A stretch of DNA of 64,000 bases from Pelagibius sp050330205 (GCA_050330205.1 JBHJOA010000047.1:124001-188000), one strand, 5' to 3'; shown: positions 30,055 to 38,784, counted from the stretch's first letter. A program made the numbers and translations. Notes: generated by a model from the letters alone, not told the origin.

Positions 30055-30069
30055 GCGCCCCTCCTTTCC

Positions 30070-30984
30070 TTATTGCGCCGCCACCGGCGGCCGTTCGCGC
30101 CGGCCCGACAGGAGTACCAGCAGGTTTCCGGACAGGACCAGCGCAACGCCGAGCAGCGCCGCCGGCGTCCAGAGGTAGCCCTCCACCACCGTGGAGATCG
30201 CCAGTGCCACCAGCGGGAAGAGCACGGTGGCGTAGGCGGCGCGGTCCGCGCCGATGCGGCCGAGCAGTGTCAGGTAGGCGCCGAAGGCGATGACCGAGCC
30301 GCAGACCGCGAGGTAGAGCAGCGCAATCGCGTAGCTGGGTGCCGGGTCGAAGGTGAAGGGGGCACCGCTGGCCAGCGCTAGCGCGATCATGGCGGCGGCG
30401 CCGTAGGCCATGCCCCAGGCGTTGCAGGACAGCACCGGCAGACCGAACATCTGGGCGCGGGCCGAAGCGATGTTGCCGAGGGAAAAACAAAGAGTCCCGG
30501 CCAGCGACAACAGCAGGCCGACGGCACCGGCATCGTCGAGGCCGAAACGGCTCACCTCCGGCCAGAACAGCGCCGCGATGCCGGCCAGGCCGAGGCCGGC
30601 GGCAACCAGGGTCCGCGGCGCCGCGCGGCGCCCCAGCAGCAGGCGGCCGTTGATGATGTTCAGCACCACGGTCATCGAGAACACCACCGCCAGCAGGCCC
30701 GAGGTCAGGAACTCGGCGGCCCGGTAGAAGAAGTAGAAATTGAAGGAGAACATGCAAAGGCCCATCGCCGCGAACAGCAGGTGGCTGCGCCAGGCAAAGC
30801 GCAGGCGCTGGCCCACCAGCAGCGCCCAGGCGAAGACCAGCACCGCGGCGATGGCGAAGCGGTAGCCGACGGAGAGTTCCGCCGCCACCGGGCCGACCTG
30901 GTACTTCATCGCGATCCAGGTGGTGCCCCAGATGAGTACCGTCAGGCCATAGAGCCCGGCATTGAACAGGGGGGAGGCGGACAT
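30070..30984 (-). CDS. EamA/DMT-family transporter
   Basis: The 304-residue integral membrane protein has about ten transmembrane helices in two EamA repeats, starting NAGLYGLTVLIWGTTWIAMKY. The family exports or imports small metabolites such as amino acids, and the substrate is unknown. The frame is open well upstream, but ATG at 30984 is preferred because a GGGAGG lies 10 bases before it and the first helix then starts properly. It is divergent from the GST gene, and a 22-bp palindrome lies between them. Confidence 0.88.
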   Translation of the reverse strand: MSASPLFNAGLYGLTVLIWGTTWIAMKYQVGPVAAELSVGYRFAIAAVLVFAWALLVGQRLRFAWRSHLLFAAMGLCMFSFNFYFFYRAAEFLTSGLLAVVFSMTVVLNIINGRLLLGRRAAPRTLVAAGLGLAGIAALFWPEVSRFGLDDAGAVGLLLSLAGTLCFSLGNIASARAQMFGLPVLSCNAWGMAYGAAAMIALALASGAPFTFDPAPSYAIALLYLAVCGSVIAFGAYLTLLGRIGADRAAYATVLFPLVALAISTVVEGYLWTPAALLGVALVLSGNLLVLLSGRRERPPVAAQ

Positions 30985-31095
30985 CGGAGCGGCGCCTCCC
31001 ATTGGCGGGCGTTGATCGGGGAAAGGGTTCCGGCGCCGGTCGGCGGCCGGAGATCCGGCCGAAGATAGCTTGCCCGCCGAAGCCGCGACAACTAC

Positions 31096-31117
31096 GGCAT
31101 TGTCTGCAGACAATGCC
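31096..31117. promoter_or_regulatory. Perfect 22-bp palindrome between divergent EamA and GST genes
   Basis: The arms GGCATTGTCTG and CAGACAATGCC meet without a spacer, 50 bases before the GST start and 112 before the EamA start. The ATTGT...ACAAT core resembles sites bound by GntR-type regulators. No regulator gene is adjacent, so the binding protein is unknown. A role as a shared operator is inferred from symmetry and position. Confidence 0.6.
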
Positions 31118-31166
31118 TCGGCCACCATGCCTTCCTCGCGGCCGGCAGCAAAAAAAGGCGCACTCC

Positions 31167-31868
31167 ATGTCCCTGGTTCTCTACGAGCGGCTCTGCGCCG
31201 ACGACCGGCGTCCCAGCCCGTTCTGCTGGCGCGCGCGCCTGGCGCTGGCGCACAAGGGCCTGACACCGGAGATCCGCGCGATCAAGTTCGGCGAGGGCGA
31301 CAAGGTCGCCTTCAGCGGCCAGATCAAGGTGCCGGTACTGGTGGACGGCCAGAGTGTCGTTCACGACAGCTGGACCATCGCCTGCCATCTGGAAGACAGC
31401 TATCCCGCTGCGCCCTCGCTGTTCGGCGGCCCGGGCGGCCGCGCGGTGACGCGGCTCGTCAACCATTGGGTGGATCAGAGTCTGGAGAAAGCCCTGGCGC
31501 CGATCCTCATCCCCTACCTCCTGGCCGTGGCCTGCCCGGAGGATCGCGCCTACTACCGCCAGACCCGCGAGGCCAGGTTCGGCCTCACCATCGAGCAGAT
31601 GACGGTGCGCCGCCAAACCTACGTCGAGGCCCTGCAGCCGGTGCTCGAGCCGCTGCGCCAGCGCCTCGCGGAAACCCCCTTCCTCTGCGGCGAGCGTCCG
31701 GGCTACGCCGACTATCTGGTGTTCGCGGATTTCCAGTGGGCCCGCTCGGTCTGCGACCGCGACGTCCTAGCGCCTGAAGACAAGGAACTGCGCACTTGGC
31801 GCAGCACGATGCTGGACCTCTTCGGCGGCCTCGCCCGCTCGGTCGAGGCCTTCGAGACAGCCGACTGA
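31167..31868 (+). CDS. Glutathione S-transferase family protein
   Basis: The 233-residue protein has an N-terminal thioredoxin-like domain (LVLYERLCADDRRPSPFCWRARLAL) with the KVPVLVDG cis-proline and a DSWTIACHLEDSYP segment that would bind glutathione. A helical C-terminal domain with GYADYLVFADFQWA follows. It resembles the beta-etherase-like GST branch of alphaproteobacteria. The substrate is unknown. ATG at 31167 follows an AAGGCG and starts the domain cleanly, although the frame is open upstream. It may be controlled from the 22-bp palindrome. Confidence 0.88.
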   Translation: MSLVLYERLCADDRRPSPFCWRARLALAHKGLTPEIRAIKFGEGDKVAFSGQIKVPVLVDGQSVVHDSWTIACHLEDSYPAAPSLFGGPGGRAVTRLVNHWVDQSLEKALAPILIPYLLAVACPEDRAYYRQTREARFGLTIEQMTVRRQTYVEALQPVLEPLRQRLAETPFLCGERPGYADYLVFADFQWARSVCDRDVLAPEDKELRTWRSTMLDLFGGLARSVEAFETAD

Positions 31869-31887
31869 CAGGCGCCTGACAGGCGGG

Positions 31888-32256
31888 CTAGACGCGCGGG
31901 TCCTCGGCGATCTGGACCGGCGCACTGTGCCAGCCGTCGCCGGAACTGACCAGACAGGTCGGGCCGTTCGGCACGGTCACGACAATGGTCCAGCTGCCTT
32001 CGGGGCTTGCCAGGACTTCCAGCAGGCTGCCGGTGGCGGTCACGCCGATGCTCACCGGCCGCTCGTCGTATTTGTCGGAGAGGCGCTCGAGTACCGCTTC
32101 GCGCGCGCCGCATTGTGGTGCCTGGGCCTGGACCTGTGAGGCCGCGGGAAGAGCGCTCATCGTCAGCGCACCAGCGAGCATGAGGCTACCTGCCGGCACG
32201 GCGGCGAGATGTCGCCAAGATGGGCGGTACTGCGGGAAACTCGAGATGATGCGCAT
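31888..32256 (-). CDS. Hypothetical secreted protein
   Basis: The 122-residue product begins with a twin-hydrophobic leader, and a likely signal peptidase site follows SALPAASQVQAQA. The mature part has one cysteine pair candidate (QCGAR and TCLVS) and a KYDERPVSIGVTATGSLLEVLASPEGSWTI segment. This resembles a group of short secreted proteins seen in alphaproteobacteria with no assigned role. The ATG at 32256 has AGGAG 8 bases upstream. It is convergent with the GST gene and a single unit. Confidence 0.75.
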   Translation of the reverse strand: MRIISSFPQYRPSWRHLAAVPAGSLMLAGALTMSALPAASQVQAQAPQCGAREAVLERLSDKYDERPVSIGVTATGSLLEVLASPEGSWTIVVTVPNGPTCLVSSGDGWHSAPVQIAEDPRV

Positions 32257-32475
32257 GGTTGCGGCTCCTATTCCACGGCTCCGATGCCGCAGGGGACACG
32301 CTTTCCAAACATCGGAGCAGTTCGGTTGGTTCCGAACAGGCACCAGTCTCCCATCGTTGCGGCTGAGCCGCGGTGGGTTTTGCCACAGGTCAAGACATTC
32401 AAAGGAGCAGCCAAAGGCGCAGCGAGTCTAACCCCTTAGAAGCGCAACGGGGCGCCCGAGACAGGGATATGTTCC

Positions 32476-33837
32476 CTATTCGGCGGCCTGTTCGACCGCG
32501 CCGGCAAAGCGCCGTTCCATGTCACGGCGCGTCGCCACTGTGTCATTGGCGGGATCGACGGCCACATCGTCCCAAGTCAGGCCCTGGCCCTTGGCGACCG
32601 GCCGCGTCAGCTTCACGCCCTGGGCGAGGCCGAGCGGCAGGGAGCCGGCGGCCAGCGACCCGGCGGCGGGACAGAGCCTGCCCCAGACGGTGTAGCCGCC
32701 CTCGCCGTCGAGGATCTCGCCCGCCTTCAGGTCGCGCTTGGCGGTCGCCACCACGTCGCCGCGCCAGCCGCGCGCGGTGCCGGTCGGCTGGCCGAGCAGC
32801 GCCGCATGGGCCACCGAGATGCCGAGTTCCAGGCCGATCAGGTGATAGGGCTTGTACATCGCCGCATAGCGCCCGCTGCTGTCGGTGGCGAGGCCGTATT
32901 CGCGGAAGCAGCGGCGGGCGTAGTCGGTCGGCGCCTCGAAGACCACGTAGACGCCCCAGCGCAGGTCGCGGTCGACCGCGCGGCCGTCGCGCTGCAGGCT
33001 GGAGATCACCTCGACCTGCCCCTTGCGCGCGAGCACACCGCCCTCGGCGCGCGGCCGCAGCAACTCCGCGAGCTCGTCGCAGCCGACCGGCGGGAACTCG
33101 AGGCCGCCCGGCGCCGGCGCGAGATCGCAGGCGTTCGCCACGGCCGCCATCTCGATAGCCGACTTGGTGCCGTCCATGAAGGAGTTGAACATCTGCGCGT
33201 TCATGCCGCCCTTGGCGGCCTCCTCGGCGGTGATGCCGTAGTGGTCCCAGACGTCGTCGGGCGTCAGCTCATGATAGGACGGCAGGTACTTGGTGCCCTT
33301 GCCGGCGGCCACCACCGGAAAGCCGCAGCTGCGCGCCCAGTCGACCATCTCGGCGATGAGCGCCGGCTGGTCACCGTAGGCGAGGCTGTAGACGAGCCCG
33401 GCCTCGGCCGCCTCCGCCGCCAGCAGCGGGCCGGCCAGGGCGTCGGCCTCGACGTTCACCATCACCATGTGCTTGCCGCTCTGCCGCGCCAGGCGGGCGT
33501 GGCGGATGCCGGCGGGCGGATGGCCGGTGGCGTCGATCACCACCTCGATCGCCTCGGCCTGGAAGATCGCCGCGCTGTCGTCGGTCACCCAGGTGGTGCC
33601 GCGCTTCAGCGCCGCGTCGAGATCGCGCGCGGCGAACTGCTCGGCCGGCCAGCCGGTGGTGGCCAGCGACTCGCGCGCCTTGGCGACATCGAGGTCGGCG
33701 ACGACGGCAACATGGAAACCCGGCGTCAGGCGCGCCTGGGCCAGGAACATGGAACCGAACTTGCCGGCGCCGATCAGCGCGATGCGGACCGGACGGTTCT
33801 CGCCGGCGCGCGCCAGCAACAGGTGATGCAGGTTCAT
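32476..33837 (-). CDS. Homoserine dehydrogenase-like oxidoreductase with C-terminal SAF domain (COG4091 type)
   Basis: The 453-residue protein has an N-terminal Rossmann fold (RIALIGAGKFGSMFLAQ, VVADLD) and a dehydrogenase middle with DATGHP and VNVEADALAGP. A C-terminal SAF-like domain from about residue 360 contains DVVATAKRDLKAGEIL. This combination is known as a predicted homoserine dehydrogenase-like family, and some members are found in sugar or polyol breakdown clusters. ATG at 33837 is preceded by AGGAAAG, supplied by a 9-bp tandem repeat. It is co-transcribed with the PhyH dioxygenase upstream, so the two probably act on one substrate. Confidence 0.82.
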   Translation of the reverse strand: MNLHHLLLARAGENRPVRIALIGAGKFGSMFLAQARLTPGFHVAVVADLDVAKARESLATTGWPAEQFAARDLDAALKRGTTWVTDDSAAIFQAEAIEVVIDATGHPPAGIRHARLARQSGKHMVMVNVEADALAGPLLAAEAAEAGLVYSLAYGDQPALIAEMVDWARSCGFPVVAAGKGTKYLPSYHELTPDDVWDHYGITAEEAAKGGMNAQMFNSFMDGTKSAIEMAAVANACDLAPAPGGLEFPPVGCDELAELLRPRAEGGVLARKGQVEVISSLQRDGRAVDRDLRWGVYVVFEAPTDYARRCFREYGLATDSSGRYAAMYKPYHLIGLELGISVAHAALLGQPTGTARGWRGDVVATAKRDLKAGEILDGEGGYTVWGRLCPAAGSLAAGSLPLGLAQGVKLTRPVAKGQGLTWDDVAVDPANDTVATRRDMERRFAGAVEQAAE

Positions 33838-33844
33838 GATCTTT

Positions 33845-33880
33845 CCTATCCGGCCTATCCGGCCTATCCAGCCTACTCGG
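33845..33880. repeat. Four tandem 9-bp repeats spanning a stop codon and a ribosome site
   Basis: Four copies of CCTATCCGG (two exact, two with one or two changes) run from inside the PhyH gene end, whose stop lies at 33873-33875, to 7 bases before the downstream ATG. On the coding strand each unit brings an AGG. The unit length is a multiple of three. Confidence 0.8.
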
Positions 33881-34670
33881 CGGCCCGGCCGGTGGCGGCC
33901 AGCTCGCTGAGGCAGTCGTCGGCCAGCGGCTGGATCGGCGTGAAGTCGCGGTGCGCCACCCACTCCGGCCGCTTGAAGCGACGGATGTGATTGTCCACGT
34001 GGCAAAGGCTCAGGTAGACGATGGTGCGCCCCCAGGGGCTGATGTTGGGCGGGCTGGCATGCACCAGGTTGCAGTGGAACATCAGCACCGAGCCGGCCGG
34101 GCCGGTGGGCGCGACGATACCGCCCTCCTCGGCCAGGCGCTTCACCGTCGCGCGGTCGAGCGTCCACAGCGGGTAGGAGGTGGTCTCGAGATCGTGGCCG
34201 GCCTCCTGCACGCCTTCCTTGTGGCTGCGCGGGATGAACATCAGCGGGCCGTTCACCGGCGTCACCTCGTCCAGGAACAGGGCGATGTTCATGGCGCGCG
34301 GCGCCGGCATCTCGTCGTCGCGCGCCCAGGTGCCGTAGTCCTGGTGCCACTGCCAGACCTCGCCGTCGAAGGCCGCCTTGGCGTTCACCTTGTACTGGTG
34401 CAGGTAGACGGGGCCGTCCAGCAGTTGCATCACCGGCTCGATCAGGCGCGGATGCCGTCCGAGGCGGCGGAACGGTTCGCTGTAGGTCTGCGCGGCGAAA
34501 GCGGTGCGCGGCGCGCCGGAGCTTTCGCGCCATACCTCCTCGCGCTCGAGGCCGTAGACCCGCGTCGCCTCCTCGCGCAGCAGCGCGGCTTCCTCTGGCG
34601 AGAAGACCTCCGGCAGGAAGAGGTAGCCCTCGCGGTCGAAGGTCTCCAACTGTTCCGGGGTGAGCTTCAT
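33873..34670 (-). CDS. Phytanoyl-CoA dioxygenase (PhyH) family protein
   Basis: The 265-residue Fe(II)/2-oxoglutarate oxygenase has the metal triad His109, Asp111 (WQWHQDYGTW) and His204 (NLVHASPPN), with Arg215 likely to bind 2-oxoglutarate. It starts LETFDREGYLFLPEVFSPEE, which is typical for the family. Members hydroxylate diverse small molecules, including ectoine. No ectoine genes are here, and the substrate is unknown. AGGAGG lies 7 bases before ATG 34670. It stands first in a two-gene unit with the SAF-domain oxidoreductase. Confidence 0.9.
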   Translation of the reverse strand: MKLTPEQLETFDREGYLFLPEVFSPEEAALLREEATRVYGLEREEVWRESSGAPRTAFAAQTYSEPFRRLGRHPRLIEPVMQLLDGPVYLHQYKVNAKAAFDGEVWQWHQDYGTWARDDEMPAPRAMNIALFLDEVTPVNGPLMFIPRSHKEGVQEAGHDLETTSYPLWTLDRATVKRLAEEGGIVAPTGPAGSVLMFHCNLVHASPPNISPWGRTIVYLSLCHVDNHIRRFKRPEWVAHRDFTPIQPLADDCLSELAATGRAAE

Positions 34671-34852
34671 GGCGCGTCCTCCTGATTGCCGACGTTGGTC
34701 GTCTCGCGGCCGGGCTTTGGCTCCAGCTTTTCGCAGTCGCGCCCGCTTGGCAAGGCTTCGCCTCCAGGTGGAACGGCGCCCCATTTCTCTTGGCCCCGGG
34801 CGGGCGGGCAGCTATCTAGGGGGAAACCCCGTATCAGAGGAGACCCGGGCAG

Positions 34853-35059
34853 ATGGACGAAGAAATCTTCAACATGGAGCTGCGCAAGTTCCTGAAGAAA
34901 GTCGGCGTGACCTCCCAGCGCGAGATCGAGACCGCCGTGCGCGACGCCCTCGACAGCGGCAAGCTGAAGGGCTCCGAGACTCTGAAAGTGAAGGCGGTGC
35001 TCACCATCGAGGGCGTCGGCCTCAGCCACGACATCGACGGCGAGATCAAGCTGGGCTGA
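34853..35059 (+). CDS. DUF6494 family small protein
   Basis: The 68-residue acidic/basic protein MDEEIFNMELRKFLKKVGV...EGVGLSHDIDGEIKLG matches the DUF6494 pattern. It has no signal or membrane segment, and its function is unknown. A GGAG stands close upstream. It is divergent from the PhyH gene and convergent with the DUF2269-like gene, whose stop lies 3 bases past its own stop. Confidence 0.85.
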   Translation: MDEEIFNMELRKFLKKVGVTSQREIETAVRDALDSGKLKGSETLKVKAVLTIEGVGLSHDIDGEIKLG

Positions 35060-35062
35060 CGC

Positions 35063-35536
35063 TCACCACAGTTCCGGCTTCGCAACCATCAGCACGATCA
35101 CCACGGCGAGGCTGCCGAAACCGACCCACCCGAGCTGCACCCAGAGCCGGAAGCGGCGGAGGAAGGTGTCCGGCAGCGCCGTCCGGCTTCGCAGCGCGAG
35201 CGCGGCGAGGCGCTCCATGTCGATCTGCAGCGCCACCACCACCAGCCAGGCCGCCCCGGCGACGCCATAGAGCAGATAGCTGGCGACCAGCCAGGACTCG
35301 CCATAGCCGTAACCGGAAAGATGCACGAGCCAGAGTCCGGTGACCGGCTGGGCCACCGCCGCCGGCGTGGTGAACAGCCAGTCCGCCTGCACCGTCTGGC
35401 GGGCCACCCGGGCGATGCCGGCAACGTCGCCGCTGCGGCAGGCAGCGTGCATCTGATAGGCGGTGCCGAGGCCGGTGCCGAACAGCACGATGGCGCTGAC
35501 GATGTGCAAGCCGCGCGCCAGCAGATACGCCTCCAT
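35063..35536 (-). CDS. DUF2269 family membrane protein
   Basis: The 157-residue protein has four predicted membrane helices with charged loops, starting MEAYLLARGLHIVSAIVLFGTGLGTAYQM. That pattern is typical of DUF2269, whose function is unknown; the conserved histidine in the first helix could bind haem or metal. Its ATG shares one base with the stop of the upstream SDR/DoxX-like gene (TGATG), so they are translated together and may form a membrane complex. Confidence 0.82.
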   Translation of the reverse strand: MEAYLLARGLHIVSAIVLFGTGLGTAYQMHAACRSGDVAGIARVARQTVQADWLFTTPAAVAQPVTGLWLVHLSGYGYGESWLVASYLLYGVAGAAWLVVVALQIDMERLAALALRSRTALPDTFLRRFRLWVQLGWVGFGSLAVVIVLMVAKPELW

Positions 35537-36825
35537 CAGCGCTCCTCCGCCAGGACCATCTGGACCAGCACCAGGACCAGGATCGGAATATTCTTCAGCA
35601 ACGGCCCGAAGGGGTCGGCCCAGAGCACCGGTGCCGTCCAGGTAAGGGCCACCGTGTAGGCGGCAATGATCGTCAACTGCAATACGCCGGTCGCACGCGG
35701 CCGCCAGTTCAGCGCCAGGAACCCGGCAACGAGGAGATCGAGGAGCGACGCCCCGACAGCAAGGCTCGTCGCCACCGCCGCAGGAAACCCCGCCCCCGTG
35801 AGCAGCGGGACCGCGAAACTTTCCAGGGATGCCAGGCCGAGCAGACCGGAGACGGCCCACAGTACGACCAGAGACAAGCGCACCAGCGGACGCAGCATAA
35901 AGAGCCGAGCGTGCCAGAGATCCTGGGTCTGCGCCGGGCGCGCCCGAAGACGCCGCGCCAGGGTCGCCGGTTCAAAGCCGATGACCTCGGCAAAGCCGGA
36001 CTCGCGGCCGGCGTTGCCGTACTCAAGCTGCGCCAGCGCGTTCGACGATAGCGGCCCGCGCCCGAGAAGGTCGCCGAGCCGGCACAGCAGGCGTACGAGC
36101 GCGTGCGGAACCGGCAGCGGCCGCGCCGGCGGGCGGCCCAGCCAGGCCCGGTACTGCGCGACGATGGATTTCATGGTTTCGATCTTCGGGCCGGACGGTT
36201 CCAGAACCCGGCGGGCGAGGTCAGGGCGGGTCAGGCATTCCAACACCGTGCGCGCGAGATCCTCGACATGCAGCGGGCGAAAGACCTGCTCGCCGCCGCC
36301 GACCAGGGGCGTCACCCAGGGAAAGGCCGCCAGCGCGCGCAGCATCGCCGTGCCGCCATAGGCGCCCTCGCCGTACACCAGCGAGGGCCGCAGCACCACC
36401 CAGTCGAGGTCGAGCCCCTTCAGATGATCGTCTGCGCGCATCTTGGAGAGCGCGTAGTCGGTACCCGCTTCGGCATCGGCGCTGATGGCGGAAATCTGGA
36501 TGACGCGTTTCTCGCCCGCCTCGCGGCAGGCGTCGAAGAGCGCCGCCGGCGCCAGGTGGTGGATCGCCTGCATGTCCTGGCCGCGGCCGCCCTGCAGCAC
36601 GCCGGCGCAGTTGATCACGGCATCGACGCCCGAAAGGCGCGGCAGCCAGGATTCCACCGAGGTGTCGCGGTTCATGTCCGCGGCGATGGCCTCGATGCCG
36701 GGAAAGCGCTCCGCCAGCGCCCGGGGATTGCGCACCGCCGCCACAACCTGATGGCCGGCGGCTAGCAGCGCGGCGGTCAACTGAGCGCCGATGAAACCAT
36801 TGGCGCCGGTGAGCAGTACGCGCAT
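35536..36825 (-). CDS. NAD(P)-binding SDR protein fused to a DoxX-like membrane domain
   Basis: The 429-residue protein joins two parts. Residues 1-290 are an atypical SDR (LLTGANGFIGAQLTAALLAAGH, VINCAGVLQGG, QISAISADAEAGTDYALSKMRAD). From about 310 there are four hydrophobic helices typical of the DoxX-like family (LVRLSLVVLWAVSGLLGLASLES). The SDR half resembles complex I assembly and NmrA-like proteins. The fusion is known in other proteobacteria, with no proven activity. It is coupled to the DUF2269 gene and follows the phosphodiesterase gene by 47 bases. Confidence 0.88.
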   Translation of the reverse strand: MRVLLTGANGFIGAQLTAALLAAGHQVVAAVRNPRALAERFPGIEAIAADMNRDTSVESWLPRLSGVDAVINCAGVLQGGRGQDMQAIHHLAPAALFDACREAGEKRVIQISAISADAEAGTDYALSKMRADDHLKGLDLDWVVLRPSLVYGEGAYGGTAMLRALAAFPWVTPLVGGGEQVFRPLHVEDLARTVLECLTRPDLARRVLEPSGPKIETMKSIVAQYRAWLGRPPARPLPVPHALVRLLCRLGDLLGRGPLSSNALAQLEYGNAGRESGFAEVIGFEPATLARRLRARPAQTQDLWHARLFMLRPLVRLSLVVLWAVSGLLGLASLESFAVPLLTGAGFPAAVATSLAVGASLLDLLVAGFLALNWRPRATGVLQLTIIAAYTVALTWTAPVLWADPFGPLLKNIPILVLVLVQMVLAEER

Positions 36826-36872
36826 GAAACGGGCCTCGACCGGGACAACCTGCGCGTCAGTCTAGCCCGATA

Positions 36873-37970
36873 TCATTCGCCGGGAAATGCGGGCGGCAGC
36901 GGCAGCCCCTTCTGCGCCATCACGTCGCGGGCACGGTCGGGATAGTCGGTGATGATGCCGTCGACGCCGAGGTCGATCAGCGAGGCCATGTCGGCCGGGT
37001 CGTTCACCGTCCACACCACGACCTTGAGGCCGAGGCGCTGCGCCTCCCGCAGGTCTGCTTCCTGCAGGTCGCGATAGTAGGGCGACCACACGGCGCCGCC
37101 GGCGCGGTGGACCGCCTGCGGCGGCGTCACCTCCGCCCAGTCGATCTCCAGCCCGCCGAGCCAGGGCGAAGGCTGCGCGTCTCCGCGCCTCAGGTTGTCG
37201 AGCCAGTCCCGTTCCGCCGTCAGGTAGACCGTGGCGATCTCCGGCGCGTCGCGCTGCACCCTCTGCAGGCTGCGCCAGTCGAACGACTGTACCGTCGCGC
37301 GCCCGGCCACGCCGGCCTCCCGGATCGCCGCGACCAGCGCCGCTGCAAAGGCCGCGGGGTCGGCAGAGTCTTCGGGCGATTCCGGCGAGAGCTTGGTCTC
37401 GATGTTGTAGCGGACGGCACCGCCGGAGCGGTCCTCGGCACGCGCCAGCACCTGCACCAGGGTCGGGATGCCGACCCCGTCGAGCCCGGCCTGCTCCGGC
37501 CAGCGCTGGGCGTAGCCGCTGTTCGGCCTGGCGCGGCCGATGTCGTAGGCCGCCAGCTCGCCGGCCGTGAGATCGACAATCGCCGGCGGGTTTCCTTCCG
37601 CGATCCAGGCGCCGGCGGCGTCCCGCGTGATCTCCGGCGCGAGGCGGCGGTCGTGATGCACCACCACCACGCCGTCGGCGGTCAGCACGGTATCGAGTTC
37701 CAGGGTGGTGACCCCGAGGGCGAGCGCCGCTTCAAAGGCCGGCAGCGAGTTTTCCGGCATCAGCCCGCGGGCGCCGCGGTGTCCCTGGAGATCGAATTCG
37801 GGCAGGTCGAACATGCCTGCGGCGGCCTGCGGCGCCGGCGGATCCTCGGCCGGCCAGAGGGCCGTCCACAGTCCGACGGCGACCAGCAGGAGCGTGAACG
37901 CGAGCCAGAACCGCGAGCCGCCGGAGAGCCGTGGTCGCCTTTCGGTCCTGCGCTCCGGCGTTTCGTCCAT
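36873..37970 (-). CDS. Glycerophosphodiester phosphodiesterase
   Basis: The 365-residue protein has one N-terminal membrane anchor at about residues 20-40. A GDPD barrel follows, with the signature QGHRGARGLMPENSLPAF, then ELDTVLTADGVVVVHHD (catalytic Glu, Asp and His) and the C-terminal VVVWTVNDPADM. It cleaves glycerophosphodiesters to glycerol 3-phosphate and an alcohol, probably in the periplasm because of the anchor. It begins 3 bases after the PaiB-like gene stop, so the two are in one unit. Confidence 0.92.
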   Translation of the reverse strand: MDETPERRTERRPRLSGGSRFWLAFTLLLVAVGLWTALWPAEDPPAPQAAAGMFDLPEFDLQGHRGARGLMPENSLPAFEAALALGVTTLELDTVLTADGVVVVHHDRRLAPEITRDAAGAWIAEGNPPAIVDLTAGELAAYDIGRARPNSGYAQRWPEQAGLDGVGIPTLVQVLARAEDRSGGAVRYNIETKLSPESPEDSADPAAFAAALVAAIREAGVAGRATVQSFDWRSLQRVQRDAPEIATVYLTAERDWLDNLRRGDAQPSPWLGGLEIDWAEVTPPQAVHRAGGAVWSPYYRDLQEADLREAQRLGLKVVVWTVNDPADMASLIDLGVDGIITDYPDRARDVMAQKGLPLPPAFPGE

Positions 37971-37973
37971 GCC

Positions 37974-38648
37974 TCAGGCAGTCTCCCGGTTCTTCGCCTC
38001 GAGGGCGCGCCGCATCCAGGCGCCGGTCTCGCGCGCCAGGGGCGCCTCGGCCCGCTCCAGCACTGCCGTGGCGGCGCCCAACTGTGCCGTGGTCTTATTC
38101 TGGCTGAGCTTGGCCTTGGCTTCCAGCCGGGCGACCGGGATGCGGAAGGCCACCAGCCCGCGCAGCATGCCTTCCATGTACCTGTCCGTGAGGCCGGCGG
38201 TCGACCAGGGCCGCGTCAGGCCCGCTTCCTGCGTCGCCACCATGCGGTCGAGCAGTGCGCGCACCTGCGCTGCCTCCTCGATCACCTGCGGCAGGCCGTA
38301 AGCATGCACGGCGACGTAGTTCCAGGTCGGCACGTTGGGCTGCTCGGAGGCATACCATGTCGGCGAGACGTAGCTGTGCGGGCCCTGGAACACCACCAGC
38401 GCCTCGCCGCCGTTCTCCTCCATAACGGCGAAGTCGCGCCACTGCGGATTGGCGCGCGCCATGTGGGCGTAGAGCGTGCCCTCCGGGCCTTCGCCCGGAA
38501 GATTCCGTGGAGGCTCGTAGAGGAACGGCAGGTGGCTCGCCTGCGGGACGCCATCCGGCGCCGTCACCAGAAGGGCGAAATCGAAGGCGCGCATGACCGC
38601 GGCCACAGCTTCGCGGTCGTCCAGGCGGAAAGCCTCGGGCACATACAT
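37974..38648 (-). CDS. FMN-binding negative transcriptional regulator family (PaiB-like)
   Basis: The 224-residue protein starts MYVPEAFRLDDREAV and contains LPFLYEP, HMARANPQWRDF, VVFQGPHSYVSPTWY and VPTWNYVAVHAYG, the signature stretches of the PaiB/FMN-binding split-barrel family. PaiB of Bacillus represses sporulation and protease genes, but most relatives are of unknown role and may be flavin-dependent enzymes. No DNA-binding domain is visible. It lies 136 bases downstream of sdhB on the same strand and leads into the phosphodiesterase gene. Confidence 0.88.
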   Translation of the reverse strand: MYVPEAFRLDDREAVAAVMRAFDFALLVTAPDGVPQASHLPFLYEPPRNLPGEGPEGTLYAHMARANPQWRDFAVMEENGGEALVVFQGPHSYVSPTWYASEQPNVPTWNYVAVHAYGLPQVIEEAAQVRALLDRMVATQEAGLTRPWSTAGLTDRYMEGMLRGLVAFRIPVARLEAKAKLSQNKTTAQLGAATAVLERAEAPLARETGAWMRRALEAKNRETA

Positions 38649-38784
38649 GGCAAATCATCCGGAACTGTCATGCGACGGCGCCGACCCTAGGGCGTCGCGG
38701 CCGCGCGGAAAAGGGCCAGTCGGCCGCGCGGCGCCAGGTCCACTGGGCCATGGCGCCGCTTCGGCGGGCTGCCGCGCCGGCGCC

